DNA of 64,000 bases from Paracoccaceae bacterium (lineage in GTDB: Bacteria > Pseudomonadota > Alphaproteobacteria > Rhodobacterales > Rhodobacteraceae): assembly GCA_030148225.1 (NCBI GenBank), contig JASBTX010000003.1:47804-111803 (forward strand). The letters run 5' to 3'. Under the pieces are notes generated by a model. The model saw only the letters and a program-made list of their open reading frames with translations. It was not told where the DNA came from and did no database searches. The position numbers and the translations under genes were made by a program. Below, piece by piece: positions 7,960 to 17,958 of the stretch. Each line of letters starts with the position of its first letter. Position 1 is the first letter of the stretch.

Positions 7960-9135
7960 CTACCAGATCCCGCGGTAGAGCGTCACGATCTGTCCGGCAT
8001 CGGGTACGCGCGGATTGTTCTGCGGCGAGCCCGAGGCCAGTGCCTGCCCCGCCATGAGCATCAGCATGTCATCATCGGCCTGATGCCCCAGATCGCGCGG
8101 GCGCGGCACCCTGAGATCCGCGTTAAGTTGGCGCAGCCCCGCGATCAGTTTTTCGCATGCCGGATCGTCGCCATCATCCGCCTTCGCCCAACCCATGACG
8201 CGCGCGCAGGTGGCATAGCGCGCGGGCGCGGCAGAGACCGAAAACGCCGTGACCGCAGGCAGGAGCATCGCGTTCGACAGCCCGTGCGCCACGTGGAAAT
8301 GCGCGCCGATGGGGCGGCTCATCCCGTGGACAAGCGCCACGGAGGCGTTGGAAAAGGCCATGCCTGCCTGCGATGCCGCCAGCATCAGCGCCGCGCGGGC
8401 CGGCCCATTATCGGGCGCGGCGCAGGCCGTGCGCACATGCGCCGCAATCGCCGGCATCGCCGCCAGTGCAAATGCATCCGTATAGGCGAAGGCCCGGCGG
8501 GAGACATAAGCCTCGATCGCGTGGGTCAGGCTGTCAACAGCCGTGTCGGCGGTGATGCGCCAGGGCTTGGTGACGGTGAATGTCCAGTCGATCAGCGCCG
8601 CGGTCGCCACGCAGGCGAGACCCGAGAGGTTATATTTCTCGGTCACTTCGGTGTCGGTGATCACGCACCAGCGCGTCAGTTCGGACCCGGTACCGCCCGT
8701 TGTCGGGATCAGGATGACCGGCGGGCCACAGCGATCGATCTGGGCCGGGGCCTTGTAATCGCGCACATGGCCGGGATTGACACTCATGAAGCTGATGGCC
8801 TTGGCCGTGTCCATCGGGCTGCCGCCACCCAGCCCGATGACGCAATCGAAATCGCCCCCGGCACCGCCGGCCCTGAACGCTGCCAGCCCCTGGTCGACGC
8901 AGGTATCGGTCGGGTCCTCGACCACCCCGTCAAAGACCCGCCAGGCGATACCGGCATGATCCAGCACATCCGTCACCCTGCCGACATGACCCAGTTCGAC
9001 AAGGTTGCGGTCGGTCACGATCAGCGGGCGCGACAGGCCAAGCTGTGCCAGCACCTCGGCCAGTTCATCGGCCACACCGCCCCCGATCCGGATGATCCGG
9101 GGTGACTGAACCCTGCCGATTATCTGCGTCTCCAT
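7960..9135 (-). CDS. Iron-containing alcohol dehydrogenase
   Basis: This 391-residue group III (iron-dependent) alcohol dehydrogenase has the NAD-binding [10 protein letters not shown] motif near residue 105 and the TTGGTGSE loop. Metal ligands lie in [10 protein letters not shown] and in [16 protein letters not shown]. The family oxidises or reduces a range of alcohols, aldehydes and hydroxyacids. It converges with the MFS gene and is divergent from the ABC export operon, sharing its promoter region. The substrate is unknown; methanol- or butanol-dehydrogenase labels would be guesses. Confidence 0.9.
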   Translation of the reverse strand: METQIIGRVQSPRIIRIGGGVADELAEVLAQLGLSRPLIVTDRNLVELGHVGRVTDVLDHAGIAWRVFDGVVEDPTDTCVDQGLAAFRAGGAGGDFDCVIGLGGGSPMDTAKAISFMSVNPGHVRDYKAPAQIDRCGPPVILIPTTGGTGSELTRWCVITDTEVTEKYNLSGLACVATAALIDWTFTVTKPWRITADTAVDSLTHAIEAYVSRRAFAYTDAFALAAMPAIAAHVRTACAAPDNGPARAALMLAASQAGMAFSNASVALVHGMSRPIGAHFHVAHGLSNAMLLPAVTAFSVSAAPARYATCARVMGWAKADDGDDPACEKLIAGLRQLNADLRVPRPRDLGHQADDDMLMLMAGQALASGSPQNNPRVPDAGQIVTLYRGIW

Positions 9136-9254
9136 GGCGTCCTCCGTTCACCTGCCCGATCCCCCGCAGCCCTGCGCGGGATTGCCGATACGTACATCCT
9201 ACGCCCCATTCGCGATTGCCCGCCACCCCCGGCGGGCCGGGGATGCGCGCAAGT

Positions 9255-9268
9255 TTGACCTCAATCAA
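9255..9268. promoter_or_regulatory. FNR/Crp-family-like box (one mismatch)
   Basis: TTGACCTCAATCAA matches the TTGAT-N4-ATCAA consensus at nine of ten defined positions. Its centre is about 40 bases before the ATG at 9302 and about 126 bases from the divergent alcohol dehydrogenase start. Confidence 0.45.
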
Positions 9269-9301
9269 ATCCAATTCCCTATGTCTGGTGTATCAGGTCT
9301 C

Positions 9302-10030
9302 ATGGAACCGACATCGGACAGGGGCGATGTGCCTGCCTTTCGCGCCAGCGGCGTGACCAAGATCTATGGCGAGGGACGCTCGGCCGTGCATGCGTTGCGC
9401 GGCGTTGATCTGGAAATCCGGAACGGGGAAATCGTGGTGCTGCTGGGGGCGTCGGGCAGCGGCAAGTCGACATTGCTGAACATTCTGGGCGGGCTTGACC
9501 GGGCGACGGACGGCGATGTGTGGTTTCGCGATGCGCATCTGACCGCGATGAATGACAGGGCGCTGACACGCTATCGGCGCGATCACGTCGGCTTTGTCTT
9601 TCAGTTCTACAACCTGATGCCCAGCCTGACCGCGCGTGAGAATGTCGAGCTGGTCACCGAGATTGCCGATCATCCGATGTCGGCGGCGGAAGCACTGGAA
9701 CTTGTTGGTCTGGGCGCGCGCGTCGATCACTTTCCCGCCCAGTTGTCGGGGGGTGAGCAGCAGCGCGTCGCCATTGCGCGCGCCGTCGCCCGCCAGCCCG
9801 ATGTGCTGTTTTGTGACGAGCCGACCGGCGCGCTTGACAGTCGCACGGGCCGCGCGGTGCTGAGGGTGCTGCAGGATGTCAACGCCAAGCTGGGTACCAC
9901 GGTGCTGATCATCACCCATGCCGCCGCCACGGCGGCCATGGCGCACAGGGTCATCCATTTTGCCGATGGCGCCATCCGCAAGGTCGAGGTGAACGCCAGC
10001 CCCGCCCATGCCGAGGAGATCATCTGGTGA
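9302..10030 (+). CDS. ABC exporter ATP-binding protein (LolD/MacB/DevA type)
   Basis: The 242-residue ATPase has a Walker A (GASGSGKST), a Q-loop ([13 protein letters not shown]), the signature LSGGEQQR, a Walker B ([13 protein letters not shown]) and the switch His in IITHA. The [16 protein letters not shown] and DEPTGALDS wording is characteristic of the LolD/MacB/DevA class that pairs with FtsX-type permeases. I chose the ATG at 9302; longer starts at 9134 or 9281 add residues outside the domain. Its stop overlaps the permease GTG start by four bases, so the pair is translationally coupled. Confidence 0.9.
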   Translation: MEPTSDRGDVPAFRASGVTKIYGEGRSAVHALRGVDLEIRNGEIVVLLGASGSGKSTLLNILGGLDRATDGDVWFRDAHLTAMNDRALTRYRRDHVGFVFQFYNLMPSLTARENVELVTEIADHPMSAAEALELVGLGARVDHFPAQLSGGEQQRVAIARAVARQPDVLFCDEPTGALDSRTGRAVLRVLQDVNAKLGTTVLIITHAAATAAMAHRVIHFADGAIRKVEVNASPAHAEEIIW

Positions 10031-12390
10031 GCCCGCTTCACGCCAAATTGCTGCGCGATCTCTGGCGCATCAAGGGTCAGGCGCTGGCGATTATCGTGGT
10101 GATTGGCATCGGTGTGGCGTTGCAGGTGATGATGTCGGGGGTGATCGCGTCGCTGACGCAGACCCGCGACGCCTATTACCAGCGCCACCAGTTTGCCGAG
10201 GTTTTTGCCGGGCTCAGCCGTGCGCCGGAACATGTGGCGTCGCGGCTGCGGGCGATTGATGGCGTCGCGGTTGCCCAGACCCGGCTGCGGGGGCTGGCGC
10301 TGATCGATATCACCACGCGCGACCTGCCGATCAATGCCCTCATCCTGTCGCTGCCCGGGGGCGCGGCGCGCCCGCTGAACGAGATCATGCTGACCAGCGG
10401 GCGCATGCCCGAGGCGGGCCGTCTGGACGAAATCCTGTTGCTGGACAGTTTTGCCAAAGCGCATGGGCTGGGCCCGGGCGACAATTTGCGCGTGACCCTG
10501 AACGGGGCCCGGCGCCAATTCGAGATCGTGGGCACCGCCCTGTCGCCCGAGTTTATCTATTTCGCCGCGCCCGGCGAACTGGTGCCCCATGACGCGCGTT
10601 TCGGTGTGATCTGGATCAGCAGGCCTGCGCTGGCGGCGGCGCTGGATCTGGAGGGCGCGTTCAATGAAGTGTTGATCACGCTGGTGCGCGGCGCGCGATC
10701 CGAGGCCGTACTGGACCGGGTTGACCGCATTCTGGACCCTTACGGCGCGCCCGGTTCCTATGATCGCGACGAGCATCCGTCGAACCGTTTCCTGAATGAA
10801 GAGTTCAAGGGGCTGACCGCCTCGGCGCGCAATGTGCCGCCGGTCTTCATGCTGGTGGCGGCATTCTTGCTGTATATCGTCACCAGCCGCATGCTGCAGT
10901 CCGAGCGCGAGGAAATCGGGCTGATGAAGGCCTTTGGCTATACCGATGCCGAGGTCGGTGGCCACTATCTGCAGATGGTGGTGTTGATTGCGCTGGCCGG
11001 TGCCCTTTTTGGCAGCGTTTTGGGCGTGGCCATGGGGCGGCTCATCATACCGCTTTATGCGGGTTTCTATAAACTGCCTTTCCTTCTGTTCCGGCTTGAT
11101 CTGGCGGCTTTCCTGTCGGGGCTGATCATCAGTGTCGGTGTCGCCTCGCTGGGCGGTGTGGTGGTGTTGCGGCGAATATTCCGGCTGACCCCGGCCGAGG
11201 CGATGCGCCCGCCCGCGCCGCCCGACTATTCCCGCGCCGGTCATGTTGCGCAGGCCTTGCTGGAGCGGTTTGATCAGCCGACGCGCATGGTCTTTCGCCG
11301 GATTTTCCGCCAGCCATGGCGAATGCTGGGCGCGGTTGCGGGCATTGCGGCGGGCATGGCGCTGAGCCTGTCGATGCTGATCATCTATGACGGTTTCGAC
11401 GAGGCGCTGACGCGCACATTCGAGGTGATCGACCGGTCGGATGCCAGCGTCAGCTTTACCGCCCCCGAACCCTATCGCGTTATCTATGACCTGCGCCGCC
11501 TGCCGGGTGTCATGCGCGTCGAGCCGGTGCGCAACGTGCCGGTGATCCTGCGCAAGGGCCGACGCGAGTTTTCCGGCGCGATCACGGGGCTCTCAACCGA
11601 TGCAGAGCTTTTCCGCGCGCTGGATGCGGACGGTGCACCGATCCCCCTGCCCGCGCGCGGAATTGTGCTCTCGTCAACATTGGCGCGCATACTGGATGCC
11701 GCGCCCGGCGATGTCCTGAACGTCGATATCCGCGAGGGACGCCAGCCAGAGGTGCAGATCGTCGTCGCCGCGATATCCGAGAGCCTGCTGGGATCGCCTG
11801 CATTCATGGAAATCGACGCGCTGAACCGCGCATTGGACGAGCCCGGCCGTGTGTCGGGGGCCTATCTCTCGGTCAGTGATGGCGATGAGGCGGCGGTTCA
11901 TGCGGCGCTGAGGGACATGCCAAGGGTCGTCGGCGTCAGCCTGCGGCGTGAGGCGCGGGCGGCCTTTGAGGTGATCATGGATCAGGGCGCGGGTTCGGCC
12001 CGGTTCATCATGGGGCTGATGGCCTTTGCCATCACATTCGGCATCATCTACAACGCTGCCCGTGTAGCGCGGGATGAACGCGCCCGCGATCTGGCCAGCC
12101 TGCGCGTGCTGGGATTTCATCGCGGCGAAACCGCCTTTGTCCTGTTGGGCGAACTGGCGGTCGTGACGCTCGCTGCCTTGCCGATCGGCCTTTTGGTCGG
12201 CAGGTTCATGTCCCACATGATCGCCGCCGGTTTCTCGACCGATCTCTACCAGATACCGGTTGTATTTGCCCCGCGTGCGCAAGGGATGGCGATTGCCATT
12301 GTCGTCGGCGCGGCGCTGGCATCGGGCTGGCTGGTCAAGCGCGATATCGACCGGACAGACATCATCACGAGCCTCAAGACGAGGGAGTAG
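10027..12390 (+). CDS. ABC transporter permease, duplicated FtsX type
   Basis: At 787 residues this is a long FtsX-domain permease. A membrane helix near residues 20-40 precedes a large periplasmic domain. A three-helix FtsX block follows (about residues 280-400, with [20 protein letters not shown]), then a second helix and periplasmic domain (about 430-650), and a second FtsX block to the end ([20 protein letters not shown]). This two-unit layout is typical of permeases that work with an ATPase and a membrane-fusion protein to move lipids or peptides. It starts at a GTG overlapping the ATPase stop, and the adaptor gene begins seven bases after its stop. Confidence 0.88.
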   Translation: MSPLHAKLLRDLWRIKGQALAIIVVIGIGVALQVMMSGVIASLTQTRDAYYQRHQFAEVFAGLSRAPEHVASRLRAIDGVAVAQTRLRGLALIDITTRDLPINALILSLPGGAARPLNEIMLTSGRMPEAGRLDEILLLDSFAKAHGLGPGDNLRVTLNGARRQFEIVGTALSPEFIYFAAPGELVPHDARFGVIWISRPALAAALDLEGAFNEVLITLVRGARSEAVLDRVDRILDPYGAPGSYDRDEHPSNRFLNEEFKGLTASARNVPPVFMLVAAFLLYIVTSRMLQSEREEIGLMKAFGYTDAEVGGHYLQMVVLIALAGALFGSVLGVAMGRLIIPLYAGFYKLPFLLFRLDLAAFLSGLIISVGVASLGGVVVLRRIFRLTPAEAMRPPAPPDYSRAGHVAQALLERFDQPTRMVFRRIFRQPWRMLGAVAGIAAGMALSLSMLIIYDGFDEALTRTFEVIDRSDASVSFTAPEPYRVIYDLRRLPGVMRVEPVRNVPVILRKGRREFSGAITGLSTDAELFRALDADGAPIPLPARGIVLSSTLARILDAAPGDVLNVDIREGRQPEVQIVVAAISESLLGSPAFMEIDALNRALDEPGRVSGAYLSVSDGDEAAVHAALRDMPRVVGVSLRREARAAFEVIMDQGAGSARFIMGLMAFAITFGIIYNAARVARDERARDLASLRVLGFHRGETAFVLLGELAVVTLAALPIGLLVGRFMSHMIAAGFSTDLYQIPVVFAPRAQGMAIAIVVGAALASGWLVKRDIDRTDIITSLKTRE

Positions 12391-12396
12391 ACGGAC

Positions 12397-13632
12397 ATGG
12401 CCAGAAAGACAAAAATTTCACGGACATTCATGATCGCACTCGCTGCCGGCGCGGTGGTGCTGACACTGGTGCTGGCGTTCCTGCCCAAGCCTGTCGAGGT
12501 TGATCTGGCGCCCGTGACGCGCGGTGATCTGGTCAAGAGCATCGATGCCGAGGGGCGCACCCGGGTCGCCGAAACCTATGTCGTCTCGACACCCGTGGCG
12601 GGACGGTTGCTGCGGGTCAGGGTGAACCCCGGCGATATCGCATTGCGCGGCGAAACCGTGGTGGCGCAGATGCGTCCGACAAATCCGTCTGTTCTGGACA
12701 GCCGCACCCGCGAACAGGCCAGCGCCGCCGTTGATGCGGCAACGGCTGCGCTGCGTCTGGCGCGCGCCAACCTGAACGCCGCCGCCGCCGCCGAGGACCT
12801 TGCCAGCGCCGATTTCGCGCGCACCCAATCGCTCTTTGACAGCGGGATCGTCAGCCAGGCCGCACTGGACCGCGCCCAGAGCACCCTGCGGGCGGGCCGT
12901 GCCAGCCGCGATACCGCCGAGGCGGCCATCGCCATGCGCGAGGCCGAACTGGCCAATGCCCGCGCCAATCTGATCGGGTTCGATGATGTCGGGCTGGCCA
13001 ATGCCATCGGAAGCGCCGGGGGTCAGGAAATCCCCCTTTATGCCCCGATTGACGGGCGCATTCTACGGCTGATGCAGGAAAGCGAAACCACCCTGCCCGC
13101 GGGTGCGCCAATCATGGAAATTGGCGATATCGCCTCGGATCTGGAGGTTGTTGTCGATCTCTTGTCCTCGGACGCTGTGCAGGTCTCGGTTGGTGACAGG
13201 GTGATCCTGCGCGACTGGGGCGGGCCGAATGACCTGACCGGCGAGGTGACGCGCATCGATCCCTTTGGCGTGACGAAATATTCTGCCCTTGGTGTCGAGG
13301 AACAGCGCGTCAATGTCGAGATCGCGCTGCAAAGCCCGCTGGATGAGCGGCCCGGTCTGGGGCATGGCTATCGTCTGGAGGCGGCCATCATCATCTGGCA
13401 GGCCGAGGATATCCTGACCGTGCCGGCGAGCGCGCTTTTTCGCGACCGGGACGGATGGGCGGTGTTCGTGGCGCGCGACGGGATCGCGCGGCTAACCCCG
13501 GTGGAAACAGGTCAAAGCGATGGTCTGATGACCGAACTCAAAAGAGGGCTGGCGGCGGGCGAGATGGTCATCCTTTATCCCTCTGCCGCGATAACCGATG
13601 GCGTCCGGATCCGGCAGAGAGACGCGGAATGA
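12397..13632 (+). CDS. HlyD-family periplasmic adaptor subunit
   Basis: The 411-residue protein has one N-terminal membrane anchor (about residues 12-28). A lipoyl-like half follows (RTRVAETYVVSTPVAGRLLRVRVNPGD), then an alanine-rich coiled-coil hairpin at about residues 100-190, and the second lipoyl half with beta-barrel domain (APIDGRILRL). It would link the upstream permease to an outer-membrane channel or present substrate in the periplasm. It is third in the operon; no TolC-like gene lies in the window. The cargo is unknown. Confidence 0.88.
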   Translation: MARKTKISRTFMIALAAGAVVLTLVLAFLPKPVEVDLAPVTRGDLVKSIDAEGRTRVAETYVVSTPVAGRLLRVRVNPGDIALRGETVVAQMRPTNPSVLDSRTREQASAAVDAATAALRLARANLNAAAAAEDLASADFARTQSLFDSGIVSQAALDRAQSTLRAGRASRDTAEAAIAMREAELANARANLIGFDDVGLANAIGSAGGQEIPLYAPIDGRILRLMQESETTLPAGAPIMEIGDIASDLEVVVDLLSSDAVQVSVGDRVILRDWGGPNDLTGEVTRIDPFGVTKYSALGVEEQRVNVEIALQSPLDERPGLGHGYRLEAAIIIWQAEDILTVPASALFRDRDGWAVFVARDGIARLTPVETGQSDGLMTELKRGLAAGEMVILYPSAAITDGVRIRQRDAE

Positions 13633-13711
13633 CCGCCCGGATCCGGACCCGAGGTTCCGGCGCGCCCCTATTCCGCCAGAACCCATCGACCCGTCGGCCC
13701 GCAATCTGTTG

Positions 13712-14464
13712 CTAGCGCTTGGCCGCGTAATAGGACACGCGCCGCTCGAGATAGGCCAGAAATTCGGAAATGGTGAAGGCCATGGCAAAGAGCACGATCA
13801 GCACCGCCCAGAAATGCGACATCAGGAAATTCGCGGAATAAAGTTCAAATAGCGCCCCAAAGCCCACGATCGATATCAGAAGCTGACCGATGATCACGCC
13901 TTTGACGGCGCGGATGATGCCAATGCGCACACCGCCCAGAATCTCGGGCAGTGCCGCCCAGAAATATATCTTGGTAAAGCTTTCCCAGGGCGAGGCGCCG
14001 AAACTGTTGGCCATGTCAATCAGTGACCGGTTGATCTGCATCACCCCGGCGCGCGCGTTCAGGATGATGATCCAGATCGCAAACAGCGTGGTGGTGATGA
14101 TGATGGATTTCATTCCAAAGCCAAAGAGCACCATCAGGACCGGCACCAGCGCCGTCAGTGGCGCGCTGAGAAAAATGTTGACCCAGGGCAGCAGCAATTC
14201 GTCTATCAGGCGGTTCTTGCCCATGAAAATGCCGGTGGGAATGCCGATGACGACGGCAAAGAACACCCCGGCCAGAAAGGCATATCCCGTTTCATAAAGC
14301 GCCTTCTGAAATGCCGGTGACGGCAGAACCTGAATGAGGGTCGACACCACGTCAGAGAGCGGCGGGACAAAAAAGGAATAGCCCGACCTGCCCACGATTT
14401 CCCACAAAAGCGCCCAGATCAGAAGTGACGACATCCCCGGCAGCCGGTATCCCCAGATAGTCAT
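13712..14464 (-). CDS. ABC transporter permease, NitT/TauT (SsuC/TauC-like) family
   Basis: This 250-residue permease has about six helices and the BPD_transp_1 coupling loop EILGGVRIGIIRAVKGVIIGQ. It is the last gene of a four-gene import operon and begins four bases after the ATPase stop. Together with the other permease it probably forms a heterodimeric channel. Family members import nitrate, taurine, sulfonates, pyrimidine precursors or aromatic acids; the substrate is not readable from the permease. Confidence 0.88.
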   Translation of the reverse strand: MTIWGYRLPGMSSLLIWALLWEIVGRSGYSFFVPPLSDVVSTLIQVLPSPAFQKALYETGYAFLAGVFFAVVIGIPTGIFMGKNRLIDELLLPWVNIFLSAPLTALVPVLMVLFGFGMKSIIITTTLFAIWIIILNARAGVMQINRSLIDMANSFGASPWESFTKIYFWAALPEILGGVRIGIIRAVKGVIIGQLLISIVGFGALFELYSANFLMSHFWAVLIVLFAMAFTISEFLAYLERRVSYYAAKR

Positions 14465-14467
14465 GCG

Positions 14468-15265
14468 TTACTCCACATAGTTTCTGAGCGAGGCCCAGAT
14501 CCGGTCGACGATATCGAGATATTCGGAATCGCGGCGGATATTGTCGACATCCTTGTCGCGCAGCCCCGCGGGGCGGATGATTTCGCTTACCCGGCTGGGA
14601 CGCGGCAGGAGGATGGCGATCTGATCAGAGACATAGACCGCCTCTTCGATGGAATGGGTGACAAAGATGAATGTCTTGTTCTCGACGGCGACCAGTTCCA
14701 GCAGATCCTCCTGAAACTTGCGGCGTGTCTGTTCATCCACGGCCGAGAACGGCTCGTCCATCAGCAGCACCTGACTGTCGACCGAGAGCGCGCGCGCCAG
14801 ACCGACCCGCTGGCGCATGCCACCCGACAATTCATGCGGAAAGGCGTTTTCGAACCCGCCAAGCCCGACATCGTTGATGTATTTCGCCGCCCGCGCTTCG
14901 CGTTCGCTTTTGGCGACGCCGCGCAGTTCCAGCCCGAAGGCAACATTGCGCAGAACGCTGGCCCAGGGCAGCAGCGCGAAATCCTGAAAGACAAAGGCGC
15001 GATCCTCGCCCGGGCCGGTCACGGCCTTGCCGTCAACCTCGACCTCGCCGCTTGTCGGCTCGAGCAGCCCGGCAATGATCTTGAGCAGCGTGGTCTTGCC
15101 GCAACCCGACGGCCCGAGAAGCGATGTCAGCTGACCACGCGGAAACTCGAGCGAGAGATCCTTGAGCGCTTCGACATCGCCGTAATTCTTGGAAATATTG
15201 CGCGTGGAGACGGCGATATCCGGTTCAGCGGGTGCTACCGCTTCTTTAATCTGAGGCATAGCCAC
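14468..15265 (-). CDS. ABC transporter ATP-binding protein, NitT/TauT (SsuB/TauB-like) family
   Basis: Walker A is GPSGCGKTT, the signature LSGGMRQRVGLARAL and Walker B LLMDEPFSAVD, with the switch His in VTHSIEEA. The text FQDFALLPWASVLRNVAFGLE is typical of the SsuB/TauB/NrtD group. A GTG at 15265 is well spaced from GAGGGG; ATG at 15259 is the alternative. Either start lies within the 3' end of the upstream permease gene, implying coupling. Confidence 0.92.
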   Translation of the reverse strand: MAMPQIKEAVAPAEPDIAVSTRNISKNYGDVEALKDLSLEFPRGQLTSLLGPSGCGKTTLLKIIAGLLEPTSGEVEVDGKAVTGPGEDRAFVFQDFALLPWASVLRNVAFGLELRGVAKSEREARAAKYINDVGLGGFENAFPHELSGGMRQRVGLARALSVDSQVLLMDEPFSAVDEQTRRKFQEDLLELVAVENKTFIFVTHSIEEAVYVSDQIAILLPRPSRVSEIIRPAGLRDKDVDNIRRDSEYLDIVDRIWASLRNYVE

Positions 15266-16010
15266 GGACGTTCCCCTCGAAGAGATAGATTTCTAGTTTT
15301 TCCAGCAGGTTCAGAAAGATGACGGCCAGAACGATGATCGAGAATATGGCGGCATACATGGATGCATAATCGGCGATGGAGCGGCTGAAGGTGATGATAT
15401 CGCCCACGCCGGTCGGTGTGATCTTTAGCTCGGCAAGGATGGCGCCGATAAACCCGGCAGAAACACCCAGCCTGAGACCGGAAAATATGACCGGCGAGGC
15501 CGAAGGCACGATGATGCGGGTGATCACCTCGAAGCGGGTGGCCAGAAAGGCCGTGCCCATCTCGATCAGGTTTGTGGGGGTGTTGCGCACTGCACCGGCC
15601 GTGTTGAGAACGATCACCGGCATGGCCATGATGCAGACCACGAAAACCTTGGACGTCAGACCGATACCATAGACCATGACCAAAAGCGGGATCAGCGCCG
15701 CGAGGGGCGCGGATTGCATCACGATGAAGATCGGCGAAAAGAGCCAGTCAAACCAGTTCGACAGCCCGATCCATATCCCGATGGCGATGCCGATGGTGCC
15801 CGATATGGCAATCCCGACGATCAGCGGCTTCAGCGTTTCAGCATAGGCCACGAACAGGCTGCCATCCAGTGCCATGCGGATCAGCGCCGACATCGATTCC
15901 AGAAAGGTCGGAAAGGCATAGCTGACCGGCACCCAGCCGGCGATTTCCCAGGCGCCAAACAGAACAAGCGCCGAGATGAGTTTCAATGCCATGGATCGGC
16001 TGATCGTCAT
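15246..16010 (-). CDS. ABC transporter permease, NitT/TauT (SsuC/TauC-like) family
   Basis: This 254-residue protein has six predicted helices and the coupling loop SPVIFSGLRLGVSAGFIGAILAE. It is the second membrane component of the importer and is distinct in sequence from the permease at 13712-14464, so the channel is probably a heterodimer. Its 3' end overlaps the ATPase gene by about 20 bases. A strong hairpin lies between it and the binding-protein gene. Confidence 0.88.
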   Translation of the reverse strand: MTISRSMALKLISALVLFGAWEIAGWVPVSYAFPTFLESMSALIRMALDGSLFVAYAETLKPLIVGIAISGTIGIAIGIWIGLSNWFDWLFSPIFIVMQSAPLAALIPLLVMVYGIGLTSKVFVVCIMAMPVIVLNTAGAVRNTPTNLIEMGTAFLATRFEVITRIIVPSASPVIFSGLRLGVSAGFIGAILAELKITPTGVGDIITFSRSIADYASMYAAIFSIIVLAVIFLNLLEKLEIYLFEGNVRGYASD

Positions 16011-16039
16011 GTCCGTCCCTCATGTATCAAACGGGAGGC

Positions 16040-16065
16040 CGGCCCCTGCCCATGTGGCGGGGCCG
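16040..16065 (-). terminator. Intergenic hairpin between binding-protein and permease genes
   Basis: A GC-rich stem of about ten base pairs (CGGCCCC with GGGGCCG, extended inward by GCC/GGC past one bulge) sits between the binding-protein stop and the permease start. Such hairpins commonly stabilise the upstream mRNA or partly terminate, giving more binding protein than membrane components. Confidence 0.5.
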
Positions 16066-16078
16066 ACCGGATTGCGCA

Positions 16079-17041
16079 TCAGTTCATGGTCGCCTTGTCC
16101 AGCGGTGCCATGTACCAGAAGTCGTCGATATTCAGCGTGGAGGGATCCCCCTCGAGCTGACCGGCCTGCGTGTACCATTCCAGATCGGCCTGAGCCGCCT
16201 TGAGGCCGCCACCGACCGGGTCATAGAGACCGCCTTCGGCTGCTTCAGTATAGAAATTGTCCAGCTCGGCCAGGATCTCGGCAGGCAACTGGCCGATCGG
16301 GCCGTCCGGATCGGTTTCGCGGCTGATGATTGTCGGATCCTCGGCCATGTCGGCCCAGACCGATGCCAGCGCGGCGACGAATGTATTGACGTCATCCTCG
16401 TTGGCCTTGATCCAGTCCAGATTGGCAAACAGGGCCTCATCCGATGCCTCGACATCGAACATCGGCAGCACGTTGAACTTGTCGCCGTGCTGGCGCATCA
16501 CCTTGTTCTTGTTGGACAGGTCGATGATCGTGGCGTCTGCCTGACCTGAGACCAGCGCAACCACCCTGTTGGCCGATCCCGGCACATAGGAACGTTCACC
16601 GAACTTGATACCCATCTTGTCCTCGATCACGTTTGCAATCGAATCCGTGCCGCCGCCGCGCGAGTGCAGCAGGATGGGCTCACCGTCCAAATCCTCGAGC
16701 GTTGCGTATTTCTTGGTGGTGACGGGGAAGAATTTCAGCTTGGAGAGCTGAAAGATGATGCGGATCGGTGCCTTGGAGCGCTGCATGGCGGCATATGGTG
16801 TGCCAAAGCCGATATCCATCTGGCCTGACAACACCGCCTGAATGGCCAGTTCCTCGTCCGAAAAGGCGGTCCATTCATAGTCCAGCCCGTTGGCCTTGGC
16901 CCTGTCGAGCGCAACAAAGAACGCCGCCAGTTCGTCTGACGGTGTTTCAGCCAGCGCGATCTTGATCTTGTCGGCGCTGGCCGTTGTCGCAGCCACCGCC
17001 AACACGGCCGTGGCCGCCAGCGTCTTGATAAAATGTTTCAT
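16079..17041 (-). CDS. ABC transporter substrate-binding protein, NMT1/TauA-like
   Basis: The 320-residue product has a clean signal peptide (residues 1-23, cleavage after ASA) and a periplasmic binding fold with typical NMT1/SsuA wording: QMDIGFGTPYAAMQ, ATLEDLDGEPI and SGQADATIIDLSN. It captures the ligand for the two permeases and ATPase downstream. Because the GntR gene just upstream and the divergent fumarylpyruvate hydrolase-like gene share an operator region, an aromatic acid or its breakdown product is a plausible ligand. That is inference from context. Confidence 0.88.
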   Translation of the reverse strand: MKHFIKTLAATAVLAVAATTASADKIKIALAETPSDELAAFFVALDRAKANGLDYEWTAFSDEELAIQAVLSGQMDIGFGTPYAAMQRSKAPIRIIFQLSKLKFFPVTTKKYATLEDLDGEPILLHSRGGGTDSIANVIEDKMGIKFGERSYVPGSANRVVALVSGQADATIIDLSNKNKVMRQHGDKFNVLPMFDVEASDEALFANLDWIKANEDDVNTFVAALASVWADMAEDPTIISRETDPDGPIGQLPAEILAELDNFYTEAAEGGLYDPVGGGLKAAQADLEWYTQAGQLEGDPSTLNIDDFWYMAPLDKATMN

Positions 17042-17107
17042 GACATCCTCCCTTGGTGATTGTTGCGGCCCGTTTTCGGGCTCTGATCCTTGATTACCTG
17101 TCGTTCC

Positions 17108-17803
17108 TCAAAATCCTCCGAACAGTCGTTTTTCGACCGAACCCAGATGGGTCCGCATTTCGGCATGGGCGCGGTCGGCGTCCCGGGCCTCGATCGCCTC
17201 GAGAATGGCGCGGTGCTGGACGAAACTGTTGTGATCGTGTGGCGGCCGGTCGGTCGCGCGTTCGACCGTTTTCCACGCGATTGCCCGCCGAACCTGGTTG
17301 AGCTGATCAAACAGCGCCAGGAGCAATTCGTTTTGGGTGGCCAGCGCAATGCCACGGTGAAAGGCATCATCCTGCGCCTCGTATTCGTCCCATGTGGCGG
17401 CATCTTCCGAGCGGTCGATGCAAATTCTGAGCGGAATGATCCGATCATGCGATGCGTGAATCGCGGCCTCTCGTGTGATCGCGGGTTCCAGCGACAGGCG
17501 CGCGCGCATCATATGGACGGGCGAGACGCGCCGCGACAGGGCCGAAAGCGAACCGGCTGCGCTGTCCTTGGCGATGAACGTGCCTTTGCCGACATGCCGC
17601 CAGATCACGCCTTCCATCTCCAGCGCCTCAAGCGCCCGGCGCAGCTGCGTGCGCCCCATGCCAAGCTGGACCATCAGTTCCCGCTCGGGTGGCAGTCGAT
17701 CACCCGGGGCGTATTGCCCATCGCGAATGAACGCCTCGAGTGCTTCGATCGCCTGTTCGCGGCCAGAAAGGATTGGTTGCTCAAGCACCCTGTTCATCCC
17801 CAT
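17108..17803 (-). CDS. GntR-family transcriptional regulator (FadR/FCD subfamily)
   Basis: The N-terminal winged helix spans about residues 10-78 (IRDGQYAPGDRLPPERELMVQLGMGRTQLRRALEALE, read across the HTH). The C-terminal all-helical FCD ligand domain has His and Asp positions typical of metal-assisted carboxylate binding. It heads the ABC import operon (66 bases before the binding-protein gene) and is divergent from a fumarylacetoacetate hydrolase-family gene. The start is ATG at 17803 or, more likely, ATG at 17797, since an 18-bp palindrome overlaps the first. It probably represses both directions until a carboxylic-acid effector appears. Confidence 0.87.
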   Translation of the reverse strand: MGMNRVLEQPILSGREQAIEALEAFIRDGQYAPGDRLPPERELMVQLGMGRTQLRRALEALEMEGVIWRHVGKGTFIAKDSAAGSLSALSRRVSPVHMMRARLSLEPAITREAAIHASHDRIIPLRICIDRSEDAATWDEYEAQDDAFHRGIALATQNELLLALFDQLNQVRRAIAWKTVERATDRPPHDHNSFVQHRAILEAIEARDADRAHAEMRTHLGSVEKRLFGGF

Positions 17804-17819
17804 ATTGGTCGACCAATAT
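17802..17819. promoter_or_regulatory. Perfect palindromic GntR/FCD operator
   Basis: ATATTGGTCGACCAATAT is a perfect 18-bp palindrome. Its core TTGGTCGACCAA agrees with the TGGT-N-ACCA type sites known for FCD-class GntR regulators such as PdhR and LldR. It lies at the 5' end of the GntR gene, consistent with autoregulation. Confidence 0.7.
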
Positions 17820-17834
17820 ATCCGATTGATCGTG

Positions 17835-17847
17835 ATATTGGTCGGAT
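17835..17847. promoter_or_regulatory. Second GntR half-site
   Basis: ATATTGGTCGGAT repeats ten bases of the palindrome at 17802-17819, and its ATATTGG pairs as an inverted repeat with the CCAATAT of that site. A second operator element between the divergent genes is likely. Confidence 0.45.
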
Positions 17848-17958
17848 AAATGGGTTTTGCAAGCGTTTTTTTCAGTTGCGCCTCGTATTGGTTGCGATTG
17901 ATCTTGTCGATTTTTATGCTAAATGATCAAGGCAGCCTACACAGGGAGAGCCACGTAA

